From NCBI GenBank assembly GCA_964586835.1, contig CAZPIC010000004.1:40500-104499 (forward strand): a stretch of 64,000 nt of DNA. Direction: 5' to 3'. The translations under genes and the position numbers were made by a program. Shown piece after piece: positions 53,116 through 61,827 of this stretch. The stretch is from CAZLYF01 sp964586835 (GTDB taxonomy: Bacteria; Bacillota; Clostridia; Christensenellales; Aristaeellaceae). The notes below the pieces were generated by a model. That model made no database searches, was not told where the DNA came from, and was given only the letters and a program-made list of their open reading frames with translations. How positions within the stretch are numbered: the first letter of the stretch is position 1; every line of letters begins with the position of its first letter.

Positions 53116-54633
53116 TCAATTGATACCCGTGGTGGCAAGGCGCATAAAGCGCTCCTCATCAGCTTCCCCGCGCAGGGTTTCGGCCACGATCTTGCCTTCC
53201 GACAGGACGATAAACCGGTCACAGATGCCTATCAATTCAGGCAATTCTGAGGAAATCATCACCACCGCGATGCCCTGCATCACAAGATCTCCCATAATCT
53301 CGTAGATCTGGGTCTTCGCGCCAACATCGATCCCTCGCGTAGGCTCATCCAGAAACAGCACCCTCGGCCTGGTCATCAGCCACTTTGACAAAACGACCTT
53401 TTGCTGGTTGCCGCCTGACAGCTGCAGGATGTTGTCCTGCAGACTGCGCAGCTTGATGCTGATGCTGTCCACATACTTGCTGGTTTCAGCCTCTTCCTGC
53501 CTCCTGTTGACAATGCCAAGGCGCGCCATTTTTCCAAACATGGTCAGCGTTGCGTTCAGGGTCACATTGAACACCGAAACAAAGCCATCTTTCTTGCGAT
53601 CCTCCGTCAGGAGCGCCAGGCCATGGCGGATGGCTTCCTTCGGGGTCCTGATGCGCACTTCGCGTCCATGTACCAAAACGCGCCCGGACTTCCTGCGGAT
53701 AGCGCCAAAGATCGCGTTCACGGCCTCGCTGCGTCCGGAACCCACCAGTCCCACAATCCCCAGGATCTCTCCGCTGCGCACCCCAAAGCTGACCCCATCT
53801 ACGATCAGCTTGCTATTGGTCAGCGGGTGCGTCACATCCAGGTTTTCCACCCGGAACACCTCTTCGCCGATGGACGCCTCTCGCTTGGGATACATCTCAT
53901 TAATGCGGCGGTTGACCATCTCTTCCACCGTCTTGGGGATGTTGGTCTCGGCGCTCTTTCGCGTGCTGATCTTTTGCCCGTCACGCAAAACCGTGATCCG
54001 GTCGGCAAGATAAGCCACTTCCTTGAGTTTATGGCTGATATAAATAGAGGAAATACCGGACTCCCTCAAGCGAAACAGGATATTGAACAGCGTGTCTGCC
54101 TCGCTCTCGGTTAACGTGCTGGTTGGCTCATCCAACACCAGGATCTTCGGGTCCCGCGACAGCGCCCGGGCAATGGCCACCAACTGTTGCTGGCTGGCAG
54201 ACAGCTTCCGAAGCGTCTGCCTCACGGGAATCTGCAAACCGATCATATCGGTATAAACGCGGGCCTTTTCATAAACGTCACGCCAATGGATCACGCCCAA
54301 TGAAGAGGGGATTCTTCCAAGAAAGATGTTCTCTGCGATGGATGAGTCCGGATGCAGGCTGATCTCCTGGTAGATCATCGCGACACCGGCACGCTCCGAA
54401 TCCGCCGGGGTCACAAACCTTCGCTCTTTGCCGTCTACCAGGATGCTGCCTTCATAGGACCCTGCAGGATAACTTCCGCTCAGTATCCTCATCAGCGTCG
54501 ACTTGCCCGCACCGTTTTCACCTACGATCGCGTGGATCTCGCCTCTGTATAGGTCAATGGACACGTCTTTCAGCGCGGCGGTGCCACCAAAGCTCTTGGA
54601 GATATTCTTCATCTCGAGGATGGGTTCGCTCAT
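53116..54633 (-). CDS. Ribose-type ABC transporter ATPase, RbsA family (third system)
   Basis: About 505 residues, with GENGAGKST near residue 39, LVLDEPTSTLTESE in the first domain, GLVGSGRSE near residue 287, LSGGNQQK near residue 397 and LFLDEPTRGIDVG in the second. The frame extends 30 codons upstream into the permease gene, but GAGGAG lies before ATG 54633. It lies between the permease and binding-protein genes, an order (C-A-B) different from the first system (A-C-B) and the second (B-A-C). Confidence 0.91.
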   Translation of the reverse strand: MSEPILEMKNISKSFGGTAALKDVSIDLYRGEIHAIVGENGAGKSTLMRILSGSYPAGSYEGSILVDGKERRFVTPADSERAGVAMIYQEISLHPDSSIAENIFLGRIPSSLGVIHWRDVYEKARVYTDMIGLQIPVRQTLRKLSASQQQLVAIARALSRDPKILVLDEPTSTLTESEADTLFNILFRLRESGISSIYISHKLKEVAYLADRITVLRDGQKISTRKSAETNIPKTVEEMVNRRINEMYPKREASIGEEVFRVENLDVTHPLTNSKLIVDGVSFGVRSGEILGIVGLVGSGRSEAVNAIFGAIRRKSGRVLVHGREVRIRTPKEAIRHGLALLTEDRKKDGFVSVFNVTLNATLTMFGKMARLGIVNRRQEEAETSKYVDSISIKLRSLQDNILQLSGGNQQKVVLSKWLMTRPRVLFLDEPTRGIDVGAKTQIYEIMGDLVMQGIAVVMISSELPELIGICDRFIVLSEGKIVAETLRGEADEERFMRLATTGIN

Positions 54634-54644
54634 GCTGGAGCTCC

Positions 54645-55622
54645 TCACTTCTTGAACTGGTTGCGCAGGTAGTCCATCGAGCAGGCCACCAGCAGCACGA
54701 TGCCCAGCACCAGCTGCTGCCATACAGGCGCAATGCGAATAAGCGTCATGCCATTGGCGACGGTGGTCATAAACAGCGCCCCCAGCGCCGTGCCAATCAC
54801 CGTTCCCCTGCCGCCAAGAAGGCTGGTGCCTCCGATCACCACGGCGGCGATGGTCTGCATCTCATAGCCCACACCCACGTTCGGCTGCGCTGAGCCTAAG
54901 CGAGATGAGATCAGGATGCCGGAAAAGGCCGCCAGCGTACTGACGATCACGAAGACGCTGATGGAGATGGCCTTGGTGGAAATGCCTGAAAGGCGCGCTG
55001 TTTCAATGTTGCCGCCAATCGCGCAGACTGCCCGCCCATATACTGTCTTCTTCAGCAGCCAGGCGGACAACACCCCCATGAGCAGAGCGATGATGACAAC
55101 GTAGGGCAGCTCCATAGGGGTTCCTTTGAACAGGCTGCCCTGGCCAATCGCCGCAAAGCCTGCCGGCAGAGGGTAAACCGGGTTGCCCTGTTGCACGCCG
55201 GTCACGATACCCCTGGCGATGTTCATCGAGGCAAGCGTGGCCAGCATCGGGGGCAAGCCGACCTTGTGCACAAAAAACCCGTTGACAACACCGAAAGCGG
55301 CCCCTGTCAGCAGTGTCGCGGCAACGATCGCCAGCGGGATCGGAAAACCCGCCTCTGTCATCAGCTTACCGCAGAACACACCGGCAAAGGCATACACAGC
55401 GCCGACGGAAAGGTCGAAGGCGCCAGAGACAATCAGGAACGTCATGCCAATGGCAGTAATAAACACAAAGGAGGTGTTTCTTAGGATATTGACGACATTT
55501 TCCCTGGACAGAAAAATCGGATTAGAGCTAAAAACAATAACCGCTATGACTAACGGGATCAAGACCCCCATTTCCCGCACGCCAAGGATGACATCCAGAA
55601 TCGCTTTTCCGACTCGCTTCAT
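54645..55622 (-). CDS. Ribose-type ABC transporter permease, RbsC family (third system)
   Basis: About 325 residues. SGAFDLSVGAVYAFAG near residue 60, the loop GRAVCAIGGNIETARLSGI near residue 200 and GGTSLLGGRGTVIG near residue 262 are the family landmarks. Length is normal, without the N-terminal extension seen in the second system. GGAGG precedes ATG 55622. A 210-base gap separates it from the UROD-like gene upstream. Confidence 0.9.
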   Translation of the reverse strand: MKRVGKAILDVILGVREMGVLIPLVIAVIVFSSNPIFLSRENVVNILRNTSFVFITAIGMTFLIVSGAFDLSVGAVYAFAGVFCGKLMTEAGFPIPLAIVAATLLTGAAFGVVNGFFVHKVGLPPMLATLASMNIARGIVTGVQQGNPVYPLPAGFAAIGQGSLFKGTPMELPYVVIIALLMGVLSAWLLKKTVYGRAVCAIGGNIETARLSGISTKAISISVFVIVSTLAAFSGILISSRLGSAQPNVGVGYEMQTIAAVVIGGTSLLGGRGTVIGTALGALFMTTVANGMTLIRIAPVWQQLVLGIVLLVACSMDYLRNQFKK

Positions 55623-55833
55623 CTTATCCTCCGCAGCCACAACTTTTGAAAACCTGGTCTGTCGGCATCTAACAAGGCAGCTGCGCGCTTCAGGCCGTCC
55701 ACAACTGCCATTCCGGCACATCTTACCACAGCGCCCGCCACTGCAGCAAGCATCTTTACACGCCTATTTCCTATTGGAGGTTGAACGTCTGCAACCTGGC
55801 AAGATAGCCTGTTCACATGACAAGCGCTCCGGT

Positions 55834-56958
55834 CTAGCCGTACCTCACAGCCGCCTCCGACAGCGCTTTCAGGTTTTCTTCCGGCGTGCCTTCCATCAGG
55901 TAGTCCGATGTAGCCAGGATGAATCCCGGTCTGCCTCTCCATAGTTCCAGCAGCGCACGCGCGGCTTCCCCCACCTCACTCGGCGTCGCGCGGAGAAGGA
56001 ACTGGATCTGGTCGATATTGCCGGAGATGGCGATATCCCTGGCGACAACTTCCCTGGCATAGGCGATATCGCAGTCGCCAAAGGGTGGTGGTGTCAGGCT
56101 TTCGAGCGCGGATATGCCAAGGCTATTGTACTCAGAAAGAAGGGTGTTGGTGTCTCCGCAGTTATGGTACAAGACATGGGCGCCGCTTGCGCGTATCTCT
56201 GCGATGGCCCTCTTTTCATACGGGGAAACCAGGTCCCTGAAAAACGCGGGCCCGACAAGGGTGGCCGTCGCCATATTGCCCTCATAGCTGATAATGTCCG
56301 CCCCTGCCCGCGCCATCTGCGCGCCCCTCAGCGCCGTACGCTTTGCGTTGTATTCCATTAACGCGTGGTAGGCCTCCGGCTCCTCATAGGCCCAGAGCAT
56401 CATGTTTTCAAGGCCCGCAAGCCGGGCGCAGACATTGAAAACGCCCTGCAGCCAGGGTGCCGTGACGCCTTCTTCGCCCAGCATCTCCTTGCAGCGGCCG
56501 ATCCTTGAGAAATCCGGCTGGTCAATTTCCGGCTGATACTTCATGAAACATTTAAGGTCGTCGGGGGATTTGATCAGGGGTTCCGTTTCAGCAGACAGTT
56601 CATCATAGGGAGTGACGCGCTTGACGCGCCGCGACTGGGTAAGAAGCCGGGATGGCGTCTCGATGCTCAGCTTCTCCAGGCTGTCCGTCGGCCCCTGGTC
56701 GATGCGCTCCTGCGCCATGCGCCATCCGTCTGCGGAAAGCTGCGCGTTGGCGCTGAAGGAGCCGCAAGTACGGACGATTGGATCAAAGGCAAAGTACCTG
56801 TAGATGTAAAACAGCCTTTCATCCAAGGCCTCGTCGGAGAGCCTATAGCCAGAGGAAAAAAACCAGTTGACGAAGTTGACCCAGATGAAGGGAGAAACCG
56901 GTCTCCGGTCCACTTCCAGACACCGGATGCTGCGTAGGATTCTTTCACGCGCTTTCAT
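55834..56958 (-). CDS. Uroporphyrinogen-decarboxylase superfamily protein with an HxC motif, head of the third rbs-like operon
   Basis: About 374 residues. The barrel motif HVLYHNCGDTN near residue 265 has the HxC pattern of MtaA/CmuA-type methyltransferases, with a further Cys in FGDCDIAY about 30 residues on, as a zinc site would need. The C-terminal strand reads FILATSDYLMEGTP, where family members have GCE or similar. The frame is open to 57153, but GGAG six bases before ATG 56958 supports the shorter form. It is upstream of the RbsC, RbsA, RbsB and ceramidase-like genes on one strand. A TTGACA-N17-TACACA pair at 56984-57012 (minus strand) is a possible promoter. Confidence 0.72.
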   Translation of the reverse strand: MKARERILRSIRCLEVDRRPVSPFIWVNFVNWFFSSGYRLSDEALDERLFYIYRYFAFDPIVRTCGSFSANAQLSADGWRMAQERIDQGPTDSLEKLSIETPSRLLTQSRRVKRVTPYDELSAETEPLIKSPDDLKCFMKYQPEIDQPDFSRIGRCKEMLGEEGVTAPWLQGVFNVCARLAGLENMMLWAYEEPEAYHALMEYNAKRTALRGAQMARAGADIISYEGNMATATLVGPAFFRDLVSPYEKRAIAEIRASGAHVLYHNCGDTNTLLSEYNSLGISALESLTPPPFGDCDIAYAREVVARDIAISGNIDQIQFLLRATPSEVGEAARALLELWRGRPGFILATSDYLMEGTPEENLKALSEAAVRYG

Positions 56959-56983
56959 ACCCGACTCCATCCGCTTTTTGTCC

Positions 56984-57012
56984 TGTGTACCACCCTTGGG
57001 GCAGCCTGTCAA
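56984..57012 (-). promoter_or_regulatory. Candidate promoter of the third rbs-like operon
   Basis: A perfect TTGACA (57007-57012) and a weak TACACA (56984-56989) on the minus strand with a 17-base spacer. It lies only about 25 bases before the start codon at 56958, so the leader would be very short. The weak -10 lowers confidence. Confidence 0.35.
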
Positions 57013-57133
57013 TACGGGGGATCGCATCAACACAGCTCGGACCACACCCATCAAATATGCCGTCCTGTGTCTGAAGTGGGCTGCATAGGGGTACTCTATC
57101 ATTGCGAATCTGTCCGAAAGGAGCCTTTGCCTG

Positions 57134-57907
57134 ATGTTTACCCACAAACGCATCCTGGCCTCCGTGCTGACGATGGCCTTTCTGTTTCAATTTGTGTCCG
57201 TACAGGCTCAGGAGGATATCTCCCTGCAGCTGACACTGCGGCAGCTCAAGCAGTATGATGGTTTGGAAGGCCGGCCCGCCTATGTGGCCGTGGACGGCAT
57301 CATCTACGACGTCACCGAAAGCGCCCTGTGGAAAGAGGGGGTCCACTTCGGCTTCAAAGCGGGCGAGGATCTGACCGACGCCATCAAAGCTGAATCCCCC
57401 CATGGTCTGGCCAGCCTGGAAAAAGTGAAGGCCGTCGGCCGTGTGTACGTGCTTCTCACCCTTGAGGAGCTCAAGGACTTTGACGGTAAAGACGGCCGGC
57501 GCGCCTACGTTGCAGTGGACGGCGACATCTATGACATGTCCGAAAGCCGCCTTTGGAGGGGTGGGGCACACAATGGCTTCCAGGCAGGAAACGACCTGAG
57601 CTCTGCGATTAAGGAGATCTCCCCCCATGGCGTCATCAAGCTTAACAACGTGATGAAGATCGGACGGCTGCTCCCGGCGCTTACACTGACAGCGGATGAG
57701 CTTGCACAGCATGATGGCCTGGAAGGACGATCCGCCTACGCAGCAGTGGATGGCATCGTCTATGATGTTACCGAAAGCCCCCTCTGGGCGGATGGCGCCC
57801 ACTTTGGCCTTCAGGCTGGCAGCGATGTCAGCGAAGCCCTCAGTCAATCACCTCATGGGGCGGGGGTATTGGACAAACTGCCCATCATCGGCAGGCTCAG
57901 CGAGTAG
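57134..57907 (+). CDS. Secreted protein with three cytochrome b5-like heme-binding domains
   Basis: 257 residues: a signal peptide (1-26, ending VSVQAQ) and three tandem copies of the short clostridial cytochrome b5-like domain at about 32-103, 108-180 and 184-257. Each copy has the YVAVDG or YAAVDG strand, Y-D-x-(T/S)-E-S, LW-x-x-G-x-H and S-P-H-G. All three keep the two His residues expected to bind heme, so the protein could carry three hemes. AAAGGAG precedes the ATG. It is followed after 33 bases by a four-helix membrane protein with several intramembrane His, a likely electron-transfer partner. The electron acceptor is unknown. Confidence 0.85.
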   Translation: MFTHKRILASVLTMAFLFQFVSVQAQEDISLQLTLRQLKQYDGLEGRPAYVAVDGIIYDVTESALWKEGVHFGFKAGEDLTDAIKAESPHGLASLEKVKAVGRVYVLLTLEELKDFDGKDGRRAYVAVDGDIYDMSESRLWRGGAHNGFQAGNDLSSAIKEISPHGVIKLNNVMKIGRLLPALTLTADELAQHDGLEGRSAYAAVDGIVYDVTESPLWADGAHFGLQAGSDVSEALSQSPHGAGVLDKLPIIGRLSE

Positions 57908-57940
57908 GCTGACAGCAACAGCCTGCGTTCAGGAGGAGAT

Positions 57941-58345
57941 ATGGCTTACAGCATCCTGGGAGGGCTCAGTCTGGCACTGGCGCTGCTCGTCACCTCCCCC
58001 TACTGGCTCAGGCGGATCAACGCCTGGACGTTCAAAACAAAAAGCAGGCGTTTTTTGCACCTGCTTCAATTTCTGCGCACGCTGCACAAGCCGCTGGGCG
58101 CAGCCCTCGCGCTCATAGCCCTCATCCACGGATGGCTAGCCCTGTCCAACCGCATCAGGCTGCATACCGGTCTGCTGGCGTATCTGGGCTTTCTAATCAC
58201 GGCGGTCCTGGGCATTTTGCACGCCCTGTTAAAAAACAAAACAGTGTTCAAGGCGCATAAGATCGCCGCGTTCACAAGCATGTTGCTGCTGATCCTGCAT
58301 CTCGTAAAACCCTGGGCCCTTGGGGAATGGTTCGGCCTCTGGTAG
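57941..58345 (+). CDS. Small four-helix membrane protein rich in histidine, probable b-type cytochrome
   Basis: 134 residues with membrane helices near 3-20, 48-68, 77-97 and 104-127. Histidines lie in or at the edges of the helices (in TLHKPL, LIHGWL, RLHTGL, ILHALL, KAHKIA and LILHLV), a layout like that of cytochrome b561 or ferric-reductase-type heme membrane proteins. AGGAGG precedes the ATG. It is encoded right after the triple cytochrome b5-like protein and before a terminator, so the pair is a two-gene operon. Heme binding is inferred from the His pattern alone. Confidence 0.68.
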   Translation: MAYSILGGLSLALALLVTSPYWLRRINAWTFKTKSRRFLHLLQFLRTLHKPLGAALALIALIHGWLALSNRIRLHTGLLAYLGFLITAVLGILHALLKNKTVFKAHKIAAFTSMLLLILHLVKPWALGEWFGLW

Positions 58346-58367
58346 AGCCCGCAGGCAATTAGGAGTC

Positions 58368-58396
58368 AAAGCCCCGGCAATCGCCGGGGCTTCTTT
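58368..58396 (+). terminator. Intrinsic terminator of the cytochrome pair
   Basis: GCCCCGGC (58371-58378) pairs with GCCGGGGC (58383-58390) around an AATC loop and is followed by TTCTTTAT. It lies 25 bases after the stop of the small membrane protein. Confidence 0.88.
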
Positions 58397-58520
58397 ATAC
58401 AGCGAAGGGCGAGATCCGCCCCCACAGCCGACCCATCGTCTCACAGCCCGCAACGAAAGCTTTGACTGCCACCATTAAAACAGCATAGGTTGCATGCCTG
58501 AGCCCGCTCCTGGGGGATCC

Positions 58521-59600
58521 TCAGCGCGGGATATAGTTGCTGCGGATCGTCCTCACAGCCTCAATGCGCTGTTCAGCAAAGACCTTCGCCGCCTGCTGGG
58601 CGGTGATTCCCTCTGTCTCAGCCATGCTTAAAACATCAAGCAAGCGGTCGTAGATCTTCTCCGTGTCGGCCATCGCGTTTTCCCTTACATAGCCCCGCAT
58701 CTCGTGAAAAACGTTGATAAGGCCGCCGGCGTTGATGACAAAGTCCGGGCAGTAGACAATGCCGCGGTCCAGCAGCATTCTGCCGTGCCTTTCCTCGTCC
58801 AGCAGCACATTGTTGGCGGAGCCCGCGACAACGGCTGCCTTCAGCTGCGGGATGCTCCGGTCGTTAAGCGCCCCGCCCATCGCACACGGACAAAACACAT
58901 CCACCTCAAGCCCGAAGATGGCTTCGGGCTCCACGAATTCCACCTGCGGATGCTCCCGCGCCATGCGCTCGATGTGCCCTGGATAGATCTCCGTAAAGTA
59001 CACCTTCGCTGCGCCCGCCTCAAGCAGGTAGCCAATCAGGTAATACCCCGTCTGCCCAGCCCCCTGCACGGCATAGCTGTGTCGGCTTATATCCGACTCA
59101 CCGAACTTTTTCTGAAGCCCCGCCTTCACCCCGTGAAACAAACCCATGGCGGTGACCGGGCTCGGGTTTCCGGACTTCCCCTCCAGCCCAACAACATGAT
59201 CTGTTTCCATCGCCACGTAGCCCATATCACGGGTGCTGGTGTTCACGTCTTCCGCCGTGATGTAGCGCCCGCCCAGGCTCTGCACATAGCGGCCAAAGGC
59301 ACGGAAGTAGGCCTCAGACTTCAGTTTCGACGCGTCACCAATCAGCACCGTTTTCCCTCCACCCAGGTTAAGGCCGGCGGCTGCGGACTTGTAGGTCATG
59401 CCACGGGCCAGGCGAAGGCAGTCGATGAGGGCTTCTTCCTCCGTGCTGTAATCCCAGATACGGGTGCCGCCCAGGGCAGGGCCCAGGGTGGTGTTGTGGA
59501 TGACTGTGATCCCCTTAAGGTTTGTAGATTTATCGCGGAAAAAGACCACCTGCTCATGCTCTTGCGTTTGCATGGCTTCAAATATCCCTAATTCGCCCAT
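58521..59600 (-). CDS. Leucine dehydrogenase (branched-chain amino-acid dehydrogenase)
   Basis: About 359 residues, colinear with Bacillus-type leucine dehydrogenase. TTLGPALGGTR near residue 40, GMTYKSAAAGLNLGGGKTV near residue 70 with both catalytic-type Lys residues, RYITAEDVNT near residue 112, GNPSPVTA near residue 143, and VINAGGLINV near residue 285 are all present. The NAD-binding loop reads QGAGQTG where Bacillus enzymes have QGLGNV. The enzyme interconverts leucine, isoleucine or valine with the 2-keto acid and ammonia using NAD. GGAGG lies five bases before ATG 59600. It is a single gene on its strand, and could take up amino acids released by the peptide cluster. Confidence 0.92.
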   Translation of the reverse strand: MGELGIFEAMQTQEHEQVVFFRDKSTNLKGITVIHNTTLGPALGGTRIWDYSTEEEALIDCLRLARGMTYKSAAAGLNLGGGKTVLIGDASKLKSEAYFRAFGRYVQSLGGRYITAEDVNTSTRDMGYVAMETDHVVGLEGKSGNPSPVTAMGLFHGVKAGLQKKFGESDISRHSYAVQGAGQTGYYLIGYLLEAGAAKVYFTEIYPGHIERMAREHPQVEFVEPEAIFGLEVDVFCPCAMGGALNDRSIPQLKAAVVAGSANNVLLDEERHGRMLLDRGIVYCPDFVINAGGLINVFHEMRGYVRENAMADTEKIYDRLLDVLSMAETEGITAQQAAKVFAEQRIEAVRTIRSNYIPR

Positions 59601-60030
59601 TGCTTCCTCCGGCAAAATTTTACCGATTATAGATCAGCCTGTTGTAACGTGCAACAAGCCAGAGGCCAAGGCCAGGGCTTGCGCGTAAACAACCATGATC
59701 GGAAGTCGCAATACGCTGCTGACCAACCCTCACCTTCTCCGAATGATGCTCTCCGGATCATCCGGGTTTATACTGGTCCTTTTTCGGCGTGGCCACCGCG
59801 CTACGGCACTCTGTGAGCTTATGAATAAGCACCAGTTGAAAAACAACAGAGAAGGGTGAAGGCAAACGCCCTATAGAAGTCTTTACGTTCAGGTTCCAAT
59901 AGGTACAAAACGGGACTCCGTCCTCCCACGGTATCTTATGCCAGGTTGAGCGCATCAATTTCCTGATGCCCGAGGCTCTGACTGACAAGGAGAGCAAGCA
60001 AAAACCACAGAATTGCCGCGTCAAGGTTGT
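59601..60030. other. Spacer with no supported gene
   Basis: About 430 bases. A minus-strand frame at 59758-60024 (88 codons) has no recognisable motif. The region borders mobile-element debris and is probably part of it. Confidence 0.35.
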
Positions 60031-60298
60031 TTACCATGCCAGAGTATCGACGTTAGGATCTCCTGCAAGATCCACATGATGTCGCGCGCGGCGCAGGACG
60101 GGGTTTTCCTCTGGAAATGGTCTCCCGGTTGTCAGCACAGCGGCGATGACCAGCGCCGCCGTTGTTTTGTGTCGCCAGGGTCACCTTGAATGACCGTAAT
60201 TTTGCCAAAGGGATATAAGGATACCACAGCCAGCGGATTTCCTCGGCCTCCACCTCATTCATTCGAATCAGCTTCAAGTTCTCGTTGTTGTCTGTCAT
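60031..60298 (-). pseudogene. Relic of an AAA/RepA-like ATPase gene of a mobile element
   Basis: From 60298 the frame reads MTDNNENLKLIRMNEVEAEEI, RWLWYPYIPL, the standard opening of the AAA-family/RepA-like ATPases of clostridial mobile elements. The Walker A that should follow (GKITVIQGDPGDGKTT) is present only if a frame change is allowed: one base is missing between GD and KTT. The text then continues AALVIAAVLTTGRPFPEENP before losing similarity and stopping at 60031. So about the first 80 residues of the ATPase remain, frameshifted and cut off. Confidence 0.75.
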
Positions 60299-60337
60299 GG
60301 AAAATACTCCTTTTCAGATTTGGTTTATCTATCAAAA

Positions 60338-60373
60338 AGCCCCTCAGTAGCGACGTCTGACCGCAGAGGGGCT
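60338..60373. terminator. Hairpin AGCCCCTC/GAGGGGCT
   Basis: Eight-base arms at 60338-60345 and 60366-60373 enclose a 20-base loop. On the minus strand it is followed by TTTTTGATAG, so it would work as a terminator for minus-strand transcription coming from the right, upstream of the ATPase relic. Confidence 0.5.
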
Positions 60374-60481
60374 CGTATTATCTTTATGGTATTGGCTGTC
60401 GTTTTATGCTTCAATAGGTCGTAAGAACGCGGGGGACGAGGGCCGCTTCACCCGCTTTTATGAAGCGCGTGACCCATTCTG

Positions 60482-60506
60482 ACACTTTCCCGCAAGCGGG
60501 CAAAGT
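60482..60506 (+). promoter_or_regulatory. Stem-loop in the leader of the GyrI-like gene
   Basis: CACTTT and CCCGC pair with GCGGG and AAAGTG with a single bulged base and a two-base loop. It lies about 60 bases before the start codon at 60569. Its role is unknown; it might modulate the downstream gene or be a remnant of the element. Confidence 0.35.
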
Positions 60507-60568
60507 GACGTGAGCCCAGTCGGGAGCTTGGGAACGGTAGCTTTAAGAGGTAGTTGGAGGAAAATTGT

Positions 60569-61027
60569 ATGCCAGCAGAAGTTTTAATTACATCACAACC
60601 ATCACAGACGATTTATGGGCTGTGGATTGCATCTAGCGATAAGACAATTTCCAAAGATATTCCGGCTCTGTCAAAAAAGTATTATGACACAGTTGGAAAA
60701 ATGTCCGGAAGTGTCTTGCCATTTTATGTCCTGTCAAAAGACTATGATAAAGCCAGCGGCAAGTTCCAGTTGTTCGTGGGCGGCAACGAACAGTTCGAAC
60801 AGCTAGATGATGCCAAACTACCTGCGGGTGATTATGGAAAAGTAAGTGTTAAGCCAAAGCTCGGACTGATTTGGGGACTTGCGGTTGGCAAGGCGAAACG
60901 TCACTTCTATACGAAGTGGCTTCCCGCTTCGGGTTATAAGGCATTGAATATGGAATACGAATACCATAGCGAAAAAAGTATAGGAAAAAGGCCGGAAATC
61001 GATTTATTCTTTTCGATAGAAAAGTAG
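60569..61027 (+). CDS. GyrI-like / effector-binding domain protein
   Basis: A 152-residue protein resembling the GyrI-like small-molecule-binding domain (the effector domain of AraC- and MerR-type regulators found alone): about 60 residues in it has LPFYVLSKDYD and FQLFVGGNEQFEQ, then LPAGDYGKVSV near residue 85, and a closing YEYHSEKSIGKRPEIDLFFSI near residue 127, all typical of that fold. No DNA-binding domain is attached. GGAGG lies eight bases before ATG 60569. It is embedded in mobile-element debris and looks lower in G+C than the surrounding operons, suggesting recent arrival. Confidence 0.7.
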   Translation: MPAEVLITSQPSQTIYGLWIASSDKTISKDIPALSKKYYDTVGKMSGSVLPFYVLSKDYDKASGKFQLFVGGNEQFEQLDDAKLPAGDYGKVSVKPKLGLIWGLAVGKAKRHFYTKWLPASGYKALNMEYEYHSEKSIGKRPEIDLFFSIEK

Positions 61028-61075
61028 TTTCACAAGCAAAAACGGACACCTCATCACAGGTACCCGTTCTGCTTG

Positions 61076-61640
61076 CTATTGGCTTGCCACCGCTTTCACA
61101 GGCTCACCTTTTGACAAATCACCGACAGGGATAAACGCTCCATTGGCAATAACCTCTGTCCAAATCGTTACTCTCTTCACATCCATTTTGGCTTTTTTCC
61201 GCCTTTATACGCTCCTCAACTCATGTTTCCTACCATTTTCCTTGCGGCACAGATAGTTTTAGTGGAGTCTATCCTTGCGTTCCTCCTTCTTGCGAAGGGC
61301 TTCCTTCTCCTCCGGTATGAGCGTAACCTCACCAAAGTGCGGTGGGGCATAGCGAGCGACAAAGTTGAAATCAACCTCAATTTCCTGCGTGGTTTCAATG
61401 CTGCCCTTTCTGGCGTGCTCGTGGACGAGAATCTTCTCCGCAAACTCATTGAGCATCATGGTGGTTATCGTTTCAAAGCTCTCGTATTCCCCCACAAGGG
61501 CAATGGCTTTATCGGCAGATTTATGGCTTTCCTCGTAGCTGCCAATGGCCGTTTCAATCTCGGCAATTTCCTGATTAAGCTCACCCTGCTCCTTGGCATA
61601 CTGCTCGTCCAGTGCGGCATATCTCGCCTCTGGCAGCGCA
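61076..61640 (-). pseudogene. C-terminal relic of a Tn4451/TnpX-type large serine recombinase
   Basis: Read on the minus strand, LPEARYAALDEQYAKEQ near 61636 begins the helical part, then MMLNEFAEKILVHEHARKG and YAPPHFGEV form the conserved C-terminal (DUF4368-type) domain down to EERKDRLH at 61259. A stop follows there, but in another frame the family's end continues (NYLCRKENGRK, then after an in-frame TAA, RRKKAKMDVKRVT, ending at 61076). The catalytic N-terminal domain is absent. So the gene is truncated, frameshifted and interrupted by a stop. Confidence 0.8.
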
Positions 61641-61806
61641 GTCTGCGGATGACCAGCACCAGTCGGTCGCCGTTCTCGTCCCGACACCTGCGCTCTCGAT
61701 GATCGTATGGTTTCAGCGCAGACCGGCAATACGGACAGCCAGCTTGCTCCATCCCCGTGATGATAAACGGCTGTCTCTCTTTTTTAAACGACAGATTTTG
61801 ATACAT
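61633..61806 (-). pseudogene. N-terminal zinc-ribbon fragment joined to the recombinase relic
   Basis: From 61806 the frame reads MYQNLSFKKERQPFII, then CPYCRSALKPYDHRERR and RRLRC at about 61635, the N-terminal zinc-ribbon of a clostridial transposon-type protein (DUF6431-like). Where that protein should have its second zinc knuckle the sequence switches to the recombinase relic. The join is therefore a fusion of two different element remnants at about 61632-61640. Confidence 0.6.
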
Positions 61807-61827
61807 TGACCATGTGGTATTGTTTGA

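Noticed and set aside
59758..60024. Minus-strand frame of 88 codons next to the ATPase relic
   Set aside because: No ribosome-binding site or motif. Its position suggests element debris, but nothing ties it to a known family.
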